Source: CAVYXZ01 sp965223835 (GTDB lineage Bacteria > Chloroflexota > Anaerolineae > Aggregatilineales > Phototrophicaceae). From it: DNA of 64,000 nucleotides. A model generated the notes under the pieces. It saw only the letters and a program-made list of their open reading frames with translations, was not told the origin of the DNA and searched no databases. Each line of letters begins with the position of its first letter. Positions within the stretch are counted from its first letter, which is position 1. This document shows, piece after piece, positions 44,764 through 52,948 of this stretch. The DNA is taken from NCBI GenBank assembly GCA_965223835.1, contig CBDCXQ010000001.1:4464001-4528000 (forward strand). The letters run 5' to 3'. Both the position numbers and the translations under genes were made by a program.

Positions 44764-44967
44764 TCAGTCGTTGATTGCAGCCTGCTCCGGTGGACATTTC
44801 ACACTGCCAAACGAACAGAACACGCAGCAATCACCGGATTGTGGGCGTAACACCGTCTGACAGTTGGCGCACCGGTAAAAGATCTGGCAAAAATCCGTCG
44901 GCATGGTTTCTGTCTGAGCAAATCCACATTCTGGGCAGGTAATGGTTGATTGTAATTGGATAGTCAT
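44764..44967 (-). CDS. GDCCVxC-family small metal/thiol protein
   Basis: 67 residues with eight Cys: a CPECG pair, CANC and the family signature GDCCVFCSFGSVKCPP. The family is known under the name GDCCVxC domain-containing (seleno)protein because some members carry Sec; this one has Cys at every position. The ATG overlaps the stop of the upstream UxxC lipoprotein gene (TAATG), so the two are translated together. A redox or metal-handling role is likely from the Cys pattern only. Confidence 0.82.
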   Translation of the reverse strand: MTIQLQSTITCPECGFAQTETMPTDFCQIFYRCANCQTVLRPQSGDCCVFCSFGSVKCPPEQAAIND

Positions 44968-45542
44968 TATTGCGATTCCGCTAAATAGGGGGTCATCATT
45001 TCAACGAATTCATCCCAAAATCGTATCACGACATGACCCGGACTGGTTGCGATAGTACCCTGAATACCAGCTTCTGCCCATTCAGCATCCGGCGTGAAGA
45101 AGAACGCTCGGTCCCAATAAGAATCAAAAACAATGCCCTGTGGGTCGGCCTGCAAATTGTCGGCTAACCATCGCCCCACAACCCGCTGACCATCCCAATA
45201 ATGTTTGACACGGGAATCAGGCATGATGTCGGCATCCCAGCGCGTTACGGCATCGGCAGGTAAAATAGGGAGCCAGACAGCATAGACTGCTATGTCCACT
45301 GCCGGATTCGCCTCTAGAATTTCTTGTTGCACTCGCCGAGCGCCTGCGATACATACGGGTCAGGTCGGCGACAACAGGAGTAGAATCCGCGCTTGCCCCG
45401 CATCGGCGTTGAATTGCATCCTCAACTTTGAAATATTCTGAAGATTGGTGAGCGATGACTCAGTGGCGTTGGTTTGGGCTGAACAAGCCAATAAAAAGAG
45501 CGGTGCTAACAATAAAGCGAACTTCCCAAAATGTCTTTGCAT
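44967..45542 (-). CDS. Candidate selenoprotein: thioredoxin-like lipoprotein with UxxC
   Basis: 191 residues if the TGA at 45362-45360 is read as selenocysteine. Signal peptide with lipobox LFLLAC (Cys20); residues 50-60 form the first strand ARILLLLSPT, then U61-P-V-C64, a thioredoxin-type redox motif at the start of helix 1 (IAGARRVQQEIL). Downstream are VYAVWLPIL, SRVKHYWDG and VFDSYWDRAFFF. The frame is uninterrupted on both sides of the TGA and the redox position is where Sec replaces Cys in known selenoproteins. A SECIS-like hairpin follows. Alternatively the gene is interrupted by a nonsense mutation. Confidence 0.75.
45329..45343 (-). promoter_or_regulatory. SECIS-like hairpin after the TGA codon
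   Basis: On the minus strand GCGCTC, loop GGC, GAGTGC forms a 6-bp stem (one G-U). The loop begins 22 bases after the TGA and with G, within the layout reported for bacterial SECIS elements (loop about 16-37 bases after UGA, G in the first two loop positions). Confidence 0.5.
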
Positions 45543-45660
45543 AACAATAAACTCATTACAACACTAAAATCAGTATAGTCCAGGATTATCCGGTAAAAAC
45601 GACTACTCATCGACAATTAATCATCCTGGTTCTTTCAGAGCATATCTGGGCAACCTGGCC

Positions 45661-45691
45661 TATAATAGAAGCAGTCTGTGTATGCTATAAT
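45661..45691 (+). promoter_or_regulatory. Two -10 boxes ahead of the HerA-like ATPase gene
   Basis: TATAATAGAA occurs at 45661 and again at 45686, the second as extended TGCTATAAT 32 bases before the ATG. The tandem arrangement suggests two start points. Confidence 0.45.
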
Positions 45692-45723
45692 AGAACAAAT
45701 TAGCGAGTTTTGAGGTACGGCTT

Positions 45724-48363
45724 ATGCCATTTATAGAAGCGCCCACCACCTTCTACCTGGGCAAACGCTTTGACCCTAATCGTCATCGACTGGCGGATGA
45801 AGTCGTCTATTACGACTCACGCGACCTGACAACCCATGCCGTCGTAGTTGGCATGACCGGCAGCGGCAAAACGGGTCTGTGTATTTCCATGCTGGAAGAA
45901 GCTATTCTTGACAACATTCCGGCGATTATCGTTGACCCCAAAGGCGACATCACTAACCTGATGTTGACATTCCCAGAACTGCAACCAACCGATTTTCAAC
46001 CCTGGGTAAATGTTGATGATGCGCGGCGGGCGGGGCTGGATGTACCAGCCTATGCGGCGGATACGGCTAAGAACTGGCGCGAAGGGTTGGCCTCGTGGGG
46101 TATTGTCCCGGACCGATTGAAGTGGCTCAAGCTGGCCGCTAAATACAGCATTTACACGCCGGGTTCCGATGCCGGGCTGCCCATCAGCATTCTGGCGTCG
46201 TTGCGTGCGCCGCGTGAGGGCTGGGTCGGGAACGAAGAGGCCCTGCGCGAACGTATCAATGGGACGGTGACGGCGCTGCTGGCGCTCATTGGCATGACAG
46301 CGGAAGCCGTTAAAGATCCCGAACATGTACTGATTGCCAATATCTTCGAATATGCCTGGCAACGGGGCATTGACCTGACGTTGGAAGACATCATTCTGCA
46401 AGTGCAGCAACCGCCGTTTGATAAACTGGGTGTCGTTAACGTTGATGACTACATGTCAGAGAAAAATCGCTACAAGCTGGCGATGAGCCTCAACAATATT
46501 GTGGCCGCCCCCTCGTTCCAATCATGGATTCGCGGTGAACCACTCGATATTCAGAGCTTACTGTACCAGCCGAATGGCCGTCCCAAAGTATCCATTTTTT
46601 ATATCGCCCACCTCTCCGAACCGGAACGGCAATTTATCATCACGCTGCTGACGGAAAATTTGTTGGGCTGGATGCGCACCCTCAGCGGCACAACCAGCCT
46701 GCGTGCCCTGCTCTATATCGATGAGATGTTCGGGTACTTCCCGCCCCATCCCAAAAATCCGCCGACCAAAGAACCGATTTTGCGCTTGCTCAAACAGGCC
46801 CGCGCCTTTGGGCTGGGCTTAATCCTGGCAACGCAAAATCCCGGTGATCTGGATTATAAAGGCCTCACCAATGCCGGGACGTGGTTTGTGGGGCGTTTGC
46901 AATCGCAGAACGATCAGAAACGGGTGATGGCCGGGCTGGAATCGCTGGCGACCGCCGACAATGGCCTGGACATCCGTGAAGCCGCGCGCTTGATCGCCGA
47001 CATTGATCCACGTGTATTCCTGATGCACAACGTTCATGATACGGGTGGGCCATTGCTGGTTCACACCCGCTGGGCCATGAATTATTTACGCGGCCCCTTA
47101 ACCCGGCAGCAAGTGGGCACGTTGATGGCCGATCAACGTCGCGAATTGGCGCAACACATGGCCGTCCAGCAACCCACCAACGGACAGCGTGCGCAATCGC
47201 CACCAGCGTCTGGTTTTCCGGCACCGCCGCCAACCCTGCCCGGTCAAACGAATGGCGGCGGCGGTGGGCTGCCACCACCCCCACCTACTTTTGGTGCGCA
47301 GGCAGCCCAGATTCAAGTTGCGCAACCGCAACAACCTCAGCCAGTGTCGCGTGGCCCGCAGGGTTACACGGTATCGCAACCGGCGATCCCATCGAGCATT
47401 TCGCAATACTTTATCACGCCGGTAGTGAGTGGTCAGCAAGCGCTTATGAGTTGGCAACAGCGCACCGGTTTCTCTGCCGCTGCGGTACCGGGGTTGGCGA
47501 TGGCCTATCAACCCACCTTACTCGCGCAGGCCGCTGTGCGTTATCAGGAGCGAAAAGCCAATCTGTTCACAGCCGCCTATTATGCCTACCGCATTGATAA
47601 CCTGGATAAACAGAGCCTCATTCACTGGGAGGAACATGCCATTCAACCGATTGATACGCGCAGCGTCGAGACTGGTCCAACCGGGAATGCGCTCTTTGGT
47701 GATGTATCGCCCGGCCTGACGGATAGCAAACGGGTGAACGCCCTCAAAAAGGAACTGGTTGATGTCCTCTACAACACGGCCCGGTTGCAAATCCCCTTTA
47801 ACCCGACGCTGAAAATCTACGGTGATCCCAATGTGGACATCAGCGAATTTCATGCGCAAGCCGCGCAAGTCGCGCGTGAACAACGCGACGCCGAGATCGA
47901 TAAAGTGACCAGCAAGTTCGAAACCCAAATGGACAGGTTGGAAGACAAGCGCGTGAAAGAGGAACGTGAGCTGGGGGCGGAACGCAAAGAATTGGCAGAT
48001 CGCAAGCGTGAGCAGTTATTCACGCAAGGCGAGGCGTTCTTCAGCCTGTTACGCGGACGCACAACTTACACACTGTCACGTTCCAGTCGGGCGCGGCGCT
48101 ACACGCGTCAGTCTGAAGAAGAATTGCGCGAAAGCCAGCAGATCTTGCGCGAAATTGACGAGGAAATGGATGAACTGGAACAACGGTTCCAGCAGGAACT
48201 CCGGCAGGTCAATGAAAAATGGGCGGCGATTGCAGCCGATACCCAGGATCACCTCATCACGCCCTACAAGAAAGACATCCATATTGAACTCTTCGGCGTC
48301 GGCTGGGTTCCGTTTTACTACACCGAGGTCAGCGGACAACAGGTGTTGCTCCCGGCGTTCTAG
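45724..48363 (+). CDS. HerA-like ATPase with C-terminal coiled coil
   Basis: 879 residues. FtsK/HerA-superfamily ATPase: Walker A GMTGSGKTGL at about 45-54, DPKGD, Walker B LLYIDEMFGYFPP and the sensor ILATQNPGDLDYKGLTNAGTW. Residues 480-570 are Pro/Gln/Gly-rich and disordered; about 710-850 is a charged coiled coil (REQRDAEIDKV, EERELGAERKELADRKRE) and the C-terminus ends in a small folded cap. Relatives pump or thread DNA; no nuclease partner (NurA) is adjacent. TGAGG precedes the ATG. Confidence 0.82.
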   Translation: MPFIEAPTTFYLGKRFDPNRHRLADEVVYYDSRDLTTHAVVVGMTGSGKTGLCISMLEEAILDNIPAIIVDPKGDITNLMLTFPELQPTDFQPWVNVDDARRAGLDVPAYAADTAKNWREGLASWGIVPDRLKWLKLAAKYSIYTPGSDAGLPISILASLRAPREGWVGNEEALRERINGTVTALLALIGMTAEAVKDPEHVLIANIFEYAWQRGIDLTLEDIILQVQQPPFDKLGVVNVDDYMSEKNRYKLAMSLNNIVAAPSFQSWIRGEPLDIQSLLYQPNGRPKVSIFYIAHLSEPERQFIITLLTENLLGWMRTLSGTTSLRALLYIDEMFGYFPPHPKNPPTKEPILRLLKQARAFGLGLILATQNPGDLDYKGLTNAGTWFVGRLQSQNDQKRVMAGLESLATADNGLDIREAARLIADIDPRVFLMHNVHDTGGPLLVHTRWAMNYLRGPLTRQQVGTLMADQRRELAQHMAVQQPTNGQRAQSPPASGFPAPPPTLPGQTNGGGGGLPPPPPTFGAQAAQIQVAQPQQPQPVSRGPQGYTVSQPAIPSSISQYFITPVVSGQQALMSWQQRTGFSAAAVPGLAMAYQPTLLAQAAVRYQERKANLFTAAYYAYRIDNLDKQSLIHWEEHAIQPIDTRSVETGPTGNALFGDVSPGLTDSKRVNALKKELVDVLYNTARLQIPFNPTLKIYGDPNVDISEFHAQAAQVAREQRDAEIDKVTSKFETQMDRLEDKRVKEERELGAERKELADRKREQLFTQGEAFFSLLRGRTTYTLSRSSRARRYTRQSEEELRESQQILREIDEEMDELEQRFQQELRQVNEKWAAIAADTQDHLITPYKKDIHIELFGVGWVPFYYTEVSGQQVLLPAF

Positions 48364-48394
48364 ATAATCTGCCACAATTAATGGCGCATTTAGG

Positions 48395-48440
48395 CCCCCT
48401 GGACTAGGATTGGTAGTAATGCCACTACAGTCTCAGGGGG
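48395..48440 (+). promoter_or_regulatory. Hairpin covering the fbp ribosome-binding site
   Basis: CCCCCTGGACT (48395-48405) can pair with AGTCTCAGGGGG (48429-48440), with one bulged base, and is followed by TTTATT. It could terminate the upstream transcript, and its right arm contains the AGGGGG that serves fbp, so pairing would hide that site from ribosomes. Confidence 0.5.
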
Positions 48441-48447
48441 TTTATTG

Positions 48448-49500
48448 ATGTCCGTCAACCCGGTCATGACCATCAATCGTCACATTCTCGAAATGCAAAA
48501 GCAGTTTCCCCACGCCACAGGTGCCTTCACCGGCTTGCTATATGACATCGCGTTAGCCGCCAAATTGATCGCACGGGAAACTAATCGCGCCGGTTTAGCC
48601 GATATTCTGGGCGCGACCGAAGGCCAGAATGTTTATGGGGAACGCCAGCAAAAATTAGACGTTTTCGCCGACGAAATTATCTTCAAAATGAACGACCATA
48701 CCGGGCGGCTGTGCGCGATGGCCTCGGAAGAAAACGACGACCTCATCCCGATCCCGGAGGAGTTTGAAACCGGGAAATATATGTTGCTGTATGATCCACT
48801 GGATGGGTCGTCAAACATTGATGTCAATGTCTCCATCGGCACGATCTTCGCCATCCATCGTAAAGTGTCCAATAGTGACCGGGGCACACTCGAAGATGCG
48901 CTGCAACCAGCCAGCCAACTGGTCGCTGCCGGATATGTTATCTACGGGTCCAGCACGATGATGGTCTATACCACCGGGCAGGGTGTGCATGGTTTCACAC
49001 TGGACCCGGCGGTTGGCGAGTTCTTGCTCAGCCACGAAAACATCCGTCTCCCGGCCAGGCCGCTGTATTACAGTGCGAATCAAGGCAACGAAAAGCACTG
49101 GACACCCGGCGTGCGGGCTTATATCAATTGGTTGCAGGGCATGGATGAAACCGAACGCAAGCCGTTAAGTCTGCGCTATACCGGTTCCATGGTGGCCGAT
49201 TTCCATCGCAATCTGCTGCGTGGCGGCGTTTTCCTCTATCCCGGTGACAGGCGCGACCCCAACGGTAAGATGCGCCTGTTGTTCGAAGCGCAGTCGCTGG
49301 CCTACATTTGTAGTCAGGCCGGTGGCTATGCTTCAGACGGGATTGGCAGCATTCTGGATATTCAACCCCACCTGCTGCACCAATGTGTACCGCTATATAT
49401 GGGCAACCGCGATCTGGTGGAGACCGCTGAAAACTTCATTCGGGAACATGACCAGGAATGGATTAAGACTTATTTGCCCTATCGGCAAGGCAAGCAATAA
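48448..49500 (+). CDS. fbp: Class I fructose-1,6-bisphosphatase
   Basis: 350 residues, normal length. Signature motifs: NVYGERQQKLDVFADE, ASEEND, the metal-binding YDPLDGSSNIDVNVSIGTIF, YTGSMVADFHRNLLRGGVFLYPGD and LLFEAQSLAYICSQAGG. It removes the 1-phosphate of fructose-1,6-bisphosphate in gluconeogenesis or carbon fixation. ATG 48448 is seven bases after GGGGG. The gene is monocistronic by spacing and preceded by a hairpin that may control translation. Confidence 0.96.
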   Translation: MSVNPVMTINRHILEMQKQFPHATGAFTGLLYDIALAAKLIARETNRAGLADILGATEGQNVYGERQQKLDVFADEIIFKMNDHTGRLCAMASEENDDLIPIPEEFETGKYMLLYDPLDGSSNIDVNVSIGTIFAIHRKVSNSDRGTLEDALQPASQLVAAGYVIYGSSTMMVYTTGQGVHGFTLDPAVGEFLLSHENIRLPARPLYYSANQGNEKHWTPGVRAYINWLQGMDETERKPLSLRYTGSMVADFHRNLLRGGVFLYPGDRRDPNGKMRLLFEAQSLAYICSQAGGYASDGIGSILDIQPHLLHQCVPLYMGNRDLVETAENFIREHDQEWIKTYLPYRQGKQ

Positions 49501-49533
49501 ACTCGACGATCACCCGACGCGACCGAGGTAACG

Positions 49534-49561
49534 TTGACACGACCCCGCACAATGATATAAT
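49534..49561 (+). promoter_or_regulatory. Consensus sigma-70-type promoter for the LysM gene
   Basis: TTGACA at 49534-49539 and TATAAT at 49556-49561, both perfect, 16 bases apart and 54 bases before the ATG at 49616. Confidence 0.8.
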
Positions 49562-49615
49562 CGCGCACTGTTAAAGACCAATTTACATCGCCTGGCGATG
49601 GATGGATGAAATGAT

Positions 49616-51280
49616 ATGCGGCGTCAAACGCTTGGGTGGGTTTTAATTATCATCATGCTGCTGAGTGGTGCGCTGGTGAGTGCGCAGGGTGAACTCCTGC
49701 AAAATTCCAGCCTTGATGAAGGCGGTTCAGGAGCCTATACCACCCGCCGGGGCGGTGAGTTCCCGATATATTTGCCCAACGGCTGGAATGTGTGGCTGGC
49801 GGCACAGTCCGGCGATTTCTACAATCGGGGCGACCGCACCACGATTAATCCCCATCCCGGCCCCGGCCCCAGCCCTTATAATGGCAACCGGGCGGCGAAC
49901 GTCGATTGTGGCTTTGTAACCTGTACCGTCGCCATTTACCAGCAGGTTTCGGTTGAGGCAGAAACCAACATTCAGGCCAGCGCCTGGGCACAGGTCAAGG
50001 CCTGTAACATCGCGCCCGACGCGGATAATTGCGGTTCTGCCGTTGAATCTGGTTCACAAACCCGCATCGGCATTGATCCCAATGGCGGAACGGACCCCAA
50101 CGATAACGATATTGTCTGGTCGAATTGGGTGCAACCCCACGACCAGTGGTTGCAAATGACGGTCAGTGCGACGACAACCGGCACGACTGCCACGTTATTT
50201 CTGTATTCAACCCAGGCCAACGTTGCCGATTTGAACCGTACCTACTGGGACGCGGCCTCGTTAACCGGGGGGGGTGAAGGCGGAGCAGCCGCCAGCGCGA
50301 ATACACCGGTACCCACTGCACCGCCCGAAGTACCCTTTGTAGTGCCCCAGAACGCGCGTGAAGATGGTTCGATTGTTCATAGGGTGACATCCGGTGATAC
50401 GATTGATAGTATCGCTGTCGCCTATGGCAAAACACGTAGCGACATACTGGAACTCAATCCTGACATCAGCGACCCGCGCTTTATTCGGCTGGGCCAGGAG
50501 ATCATTATTGCTACACCTGCGCCAGCAAGTGCGGCGGCGGCCAGCACGGAAGATGAAGACTTGCCAGCGAGTGGCGTCAATCTGGAAGATGAAATCCCGG
50601 ATGAGGAAACGACACCATCGGCTACCACCCCGGTACCAGCGGAGAATACGAATGACGCCGAAACAGGTGACACGGGCGTGGCGGTTGCCGCTGCCCCTGA
50701 CTCCCAGGCGGCTGATACCAACTCGCCAGTGACATTGACTCCGGCCCCGGTGGTTGCCGATGCGCTGCCCGCCAGTGACCCGGCTGCACGCTCTGCCGCC
50801 GTTTGTGTATTGCTGTTTAGAGATAATAACCAGAATCGTCTGCAAGAACCCAACGAAAGTTTGCTGGCCGGTGGTACCATCATACTCACCAGCCTGGCTG
50901 ATGCTACCACCGTTGGCTCGATTGAAACCGATGGCATCTCCGAACCCACCTGCTTTGCCGATCTGGCAGCCGGCACATATGTCGCGATTGCCCAACCGCC
51001 GGATAATTTTGGCCTGACGTCGCCCGGTCAATTCCGCTTGCAGGCCCAGGCCGGAACCCGGTTGGATGTGTCGTTTGGCGCGGCGGAGGGCATTGTCAGT
51101 GTGACGCCCTTACCGGCAGATACCGGCGTGATTACCAACAATGTGGTTGCCGAGGATGCGGAAACCCCGCCCTCACCGCTGGATGATCTGTTTGATATTA
51201 GTGGGCTGGTCGCTTTTGGGCTGGCCGGGTTTATCCTGGTCGCGGGCACCGGCGTGACCATCTTTATGCAGCGCCGCTAG
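49616..51280 (+). CDS. Secreted, membrane-tethered LysM protein with SdrD-like domain
   Basis: 554 residues. Signal peptide (LVSAQG), an N-terminal carbohydrate-binding-like beta domain (about 25-210), a LysM peptidoglycan-binding unit at about 255-300 (HRVTSGDTIDSIAVAYGKTRSDILELNPDI), an Ala/Thr/Asp-rich linker, an SdrD-B-like domain at about 395-490 (CVLLFRDNNQNRLQEPNESLLAGG) and a C-terminal transmembrane helix ending in QRR. It probably anchors surface material to the wall or envelope. Consensus promoter upstream; the next gene starts 16 bases after its stop. Confidence 0.85.
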   Translation: MRRQTLGWVLIIIMLLSGALVSAQGELLQNSSLDEGGSGAYTTRRGGEFPIYLPNGWNVWLAAQSGDFYNRGDRTTINPHPGPGPSPYNGNRAANVDCGFVTCTVAIYQQVSVEAETNIQASAWAQVKACNIAPDADNCGSAVESGSQTRIGIDPNGGTDPNDNDIVWSNWVQPHDQWLQMTVSATTTGTTATLFLYSTQANVADLNRTYWDAASLTGGGEGGAAASANTPVPTAPPEVPFVVPQNAREDGSIVHRVTSGDTIDSIAVAYGKTRSDILELNPDISDPRFIRLGQEIIIATPAPASAAAASTEDEDLPASGVNLEDEIPDEETTPSATTPVPAENTNDAETGDTGVAVAAAPDSQAADTNSPVTLTPAPVVADALPASDPAARSAAVCVLLFRDNNQNRLQEPNESLLAGGTIILTSLADATTVGSIETDGISEPTCFADLAAGTYVAIAQPPDNFGLTSPGQFRLQAQAGTRLDVSFGAAEGIVSVTPLPADTGVITNNVVAEDAETPPSPLDDLFDISGLVAFGLAGFILVAGTGVTIFMQRR

Positions 51281-51296
51281 CTGAAGGATGCCCTCA

Positions 51297-51938
51297 ATGA
51301 ATATGCATCGGCTCATTATCGTTCTGACATTGTGCTTGCTGCTTATCCCGACGGTAGCGGCTCAAACCGGCGGCCAGTTCTGTGTTCGCGCCTTTGAAGA
51401 TCGCAACGCGAATGGGAGTCTGGATGGCGGTGAACCGCTGCTGACACGCGGCGTGAGCGCGGATCTGCTTAATGCCGAGAATATCATCATCGCCAGTGCG
51501 TTGCTGGAAAGTTCGCCAACCGCTGCTCAGGGTGTGATCTGCTTTCAATTCCTGGCTTCAGGTCAATATTCGATGATCGTGACCAGCCCGGATTATTTCC
51601 CGACAACGCCCAATACCGTCAGCGCTGATATTAGCGAAGGTACGCTGCCAACTGTCGTTGAGTTTGGCGGCCAGCAGCTAAACTTTGAACCGATTACTGC
51701 GCCCAGCGAAACGACCTTGCCGTTTGACCTGGAAGGCGATACGTTGCAGCGGATTATTCTGTCGTTGCTGGGTACATTGGTCGTCATCGCCGCGATGATA
51801 ATCCTCGGCTCGTTATTGTATCTGCTCTTTGTGCGGCGTGCCCCGGCTCCGGCCCCCGCTGTGACCGACTCGACCTCACGCATTATGCCGCCGGTCTCAG
51901 TCGCCCCGGATACTGACGAGATCAAACCGGTCACGTGA
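51297..51938 (+). CDS. SdrD-like surface protein with C-terminal membrane anchor
   Basis: 213 residues. Signal peptide (TVAAQT), one SdrD-B-like domain (FCVRAFEDRNANGSLDGGEPLLTRGV) related to that of the preceding protein, and a transmembrane helix at about 160-182 followed by an Ala/Pro-rich cytosolic tail. Start 51297 is chosen because AAGGA lies eight bases upstream; the ATG at 51288 would overlap the ribosome-binding site. It is co-transcribed with the LysM gene and likely part of the same surface assembly. Confidence 0.78.
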   Translation: MNMHRLIIVLTLCLLLIPTVAAQTGGQFCVRAFEDRNANGSLDGGEPLLTRGVSADLLNAENIIIASALLESSPTAAQGVICFQFLASGQYSMIVTSPDYFPTTPNTVSADISEGTLPTVVEFGGQQLNFEPITAPSETTLPFDLEGDTLQRIILSLLGTLVVIAAMIILGSLLYLLFVRRAPAPAPAVTDSTSRIMPPVSVAPDTDEIKPVT

Positions 51939-52004
51939 CAAATGACACTGGTCTTTGATGAGCAATTGCCTCTACGCTGAATATAAAGCTCAGGGAGGCG
52001 AATA

Positions 52005-52295
52005 ATGTACGTCAAAATTAACCGCAATGTTTGTGACCATCAATTGGCGGTATGTGAACGTTGTCTGGGCCAGTTCCTTAAGAATCCAATGGGCTATGAA
52101 CGGCACTGCTTTGAAGAAATTCGTGACGATGATAGCGATGTGCTCACCATTGACTTACATACCGGTGATAAGGATGTTCGGTTAACATTAGATGCGGAAC
52201 AACGGGCGTTGATGGCCGGTGAAGGCTGGGCACAATTTATGGATTTCGCGGTGCCGATGTACCGGAACCGGACTGAAGACCGCACCGAGACGTAA
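52005..52295 (+). CDS. Small uncharacterised Cys-containing protein
   Basis: 96 residues with four Cys (NVCDHQLAVCERCLGQF and RHCFEE). The pattern C-x6-C-x2-C-x15-C could bind a metal. GGGAGG lies eight bases before the ATG, so it is likely expressed. I recognise no family. Confidence 0.65.
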   Translation: MYVKINRNVCDHQLAVCERCLGQFLKNPMGYERHCFEEIRDDDSDVLTIDLHTGDKDVRLTLDAEQRALMAGEGWAQFMDFAVPMYRNRTEDRTET

Positions 52296-52341
52296 CCGAA
52301 CAGCAGCGTCCACAGCTTGATATTTCACGTAGCTGGCTCAA

Positions 52342-52755
52342 TTACGGCTGTAATCCCATAACTCGACACGTGGCTGTCACCAGTAGATGCAACCAGGGTA
52401 GATCGGTCAGTTCACAGATCGTGGTCGAACGATCCAGTGGGCGCAGATAATATTCCTCCCAGGTGCCTTCAGCCACCCAACCGCTGGTCTCATCGTCCAA
52501 CACGACTCGCCACCAGGTATAGCCGCCATTACAACTGGGACCGGCCAGCACGTCAAACTGATTACCTGTATACAACAATCGTACTTCGCCTGTCCCCACT
52601 GCCGGGAGCGCCCGCAAACGCAAGCGGTCAATGTCTGGCGCGACTTCGGCCCGGTCGCCCACGCTCAGACGGGGTAGGGGTGCATCAGGGCACAACGCCG
52701 CATTGCCCGGTTGCCAGACTGTCAGCAACAGTAGAATGCTTGCCATCAGATTCAT
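52342..52755 (-). CDS. Secreted SH3-like protein
   Basis: 137 residues. Signal peptide (about 1-19), then an SH3b-like core: LRLRALPAVGTGEVRLLYTGNQFDVLAGPSC followed by YTWWRVVLDDETSGWVAEG, the layout of bacterial cell-wall SH3 domains. Four Cys after the signal could form two disulfides. GAGG precedes the ATG at 52755. A similar three-domain SH3 protein is at 61324. Confidence 0.75.
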   Translation of the reverse strand: MNLMASILLLLTVWQPGNAALCPDAPLPRLSVGDRAEVAPDIDRLRLRALPAVGTGEVRLLYTGNQFDVLAGPSCNGGYTWWRVVLDDETSGWVAEGTWEEYYLRPLDRSTTICELTDLPWLHLLVTATCRVMGLQP

Positions 52756-52948
52756 GATTTACCTCATCTGGTTGGGGAAAATGATTTTATCACCATCTAA
52801 AATCTGCCCATTGTTGCTGCTAAAATAGCGCCTCTGAACATCCTTATTGTAACGATGCTGCTGGCGGAGTCCATTGCGTTGCGACTGCGACTTACCCTCG
52901 TTAAGCCGACGCCGGTGGGTCGGATAGTTGGAGCAAATCACAAATAAT

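Noticed and set aside
45360..45542. A 60-residue lipoprotein ending at the TGA as a complete gene
   Set aside because: The same frame continues beyond the TGA with coherent thioredoxin-like sequence, so the short version would lack the fold entirely.
50261..51031. A 256-codon minus-strand open frame
   Set aside because: Antisense to the LysM/SdrD-like gene, with Arg/Gly-rich sequence and no recognisable domain.
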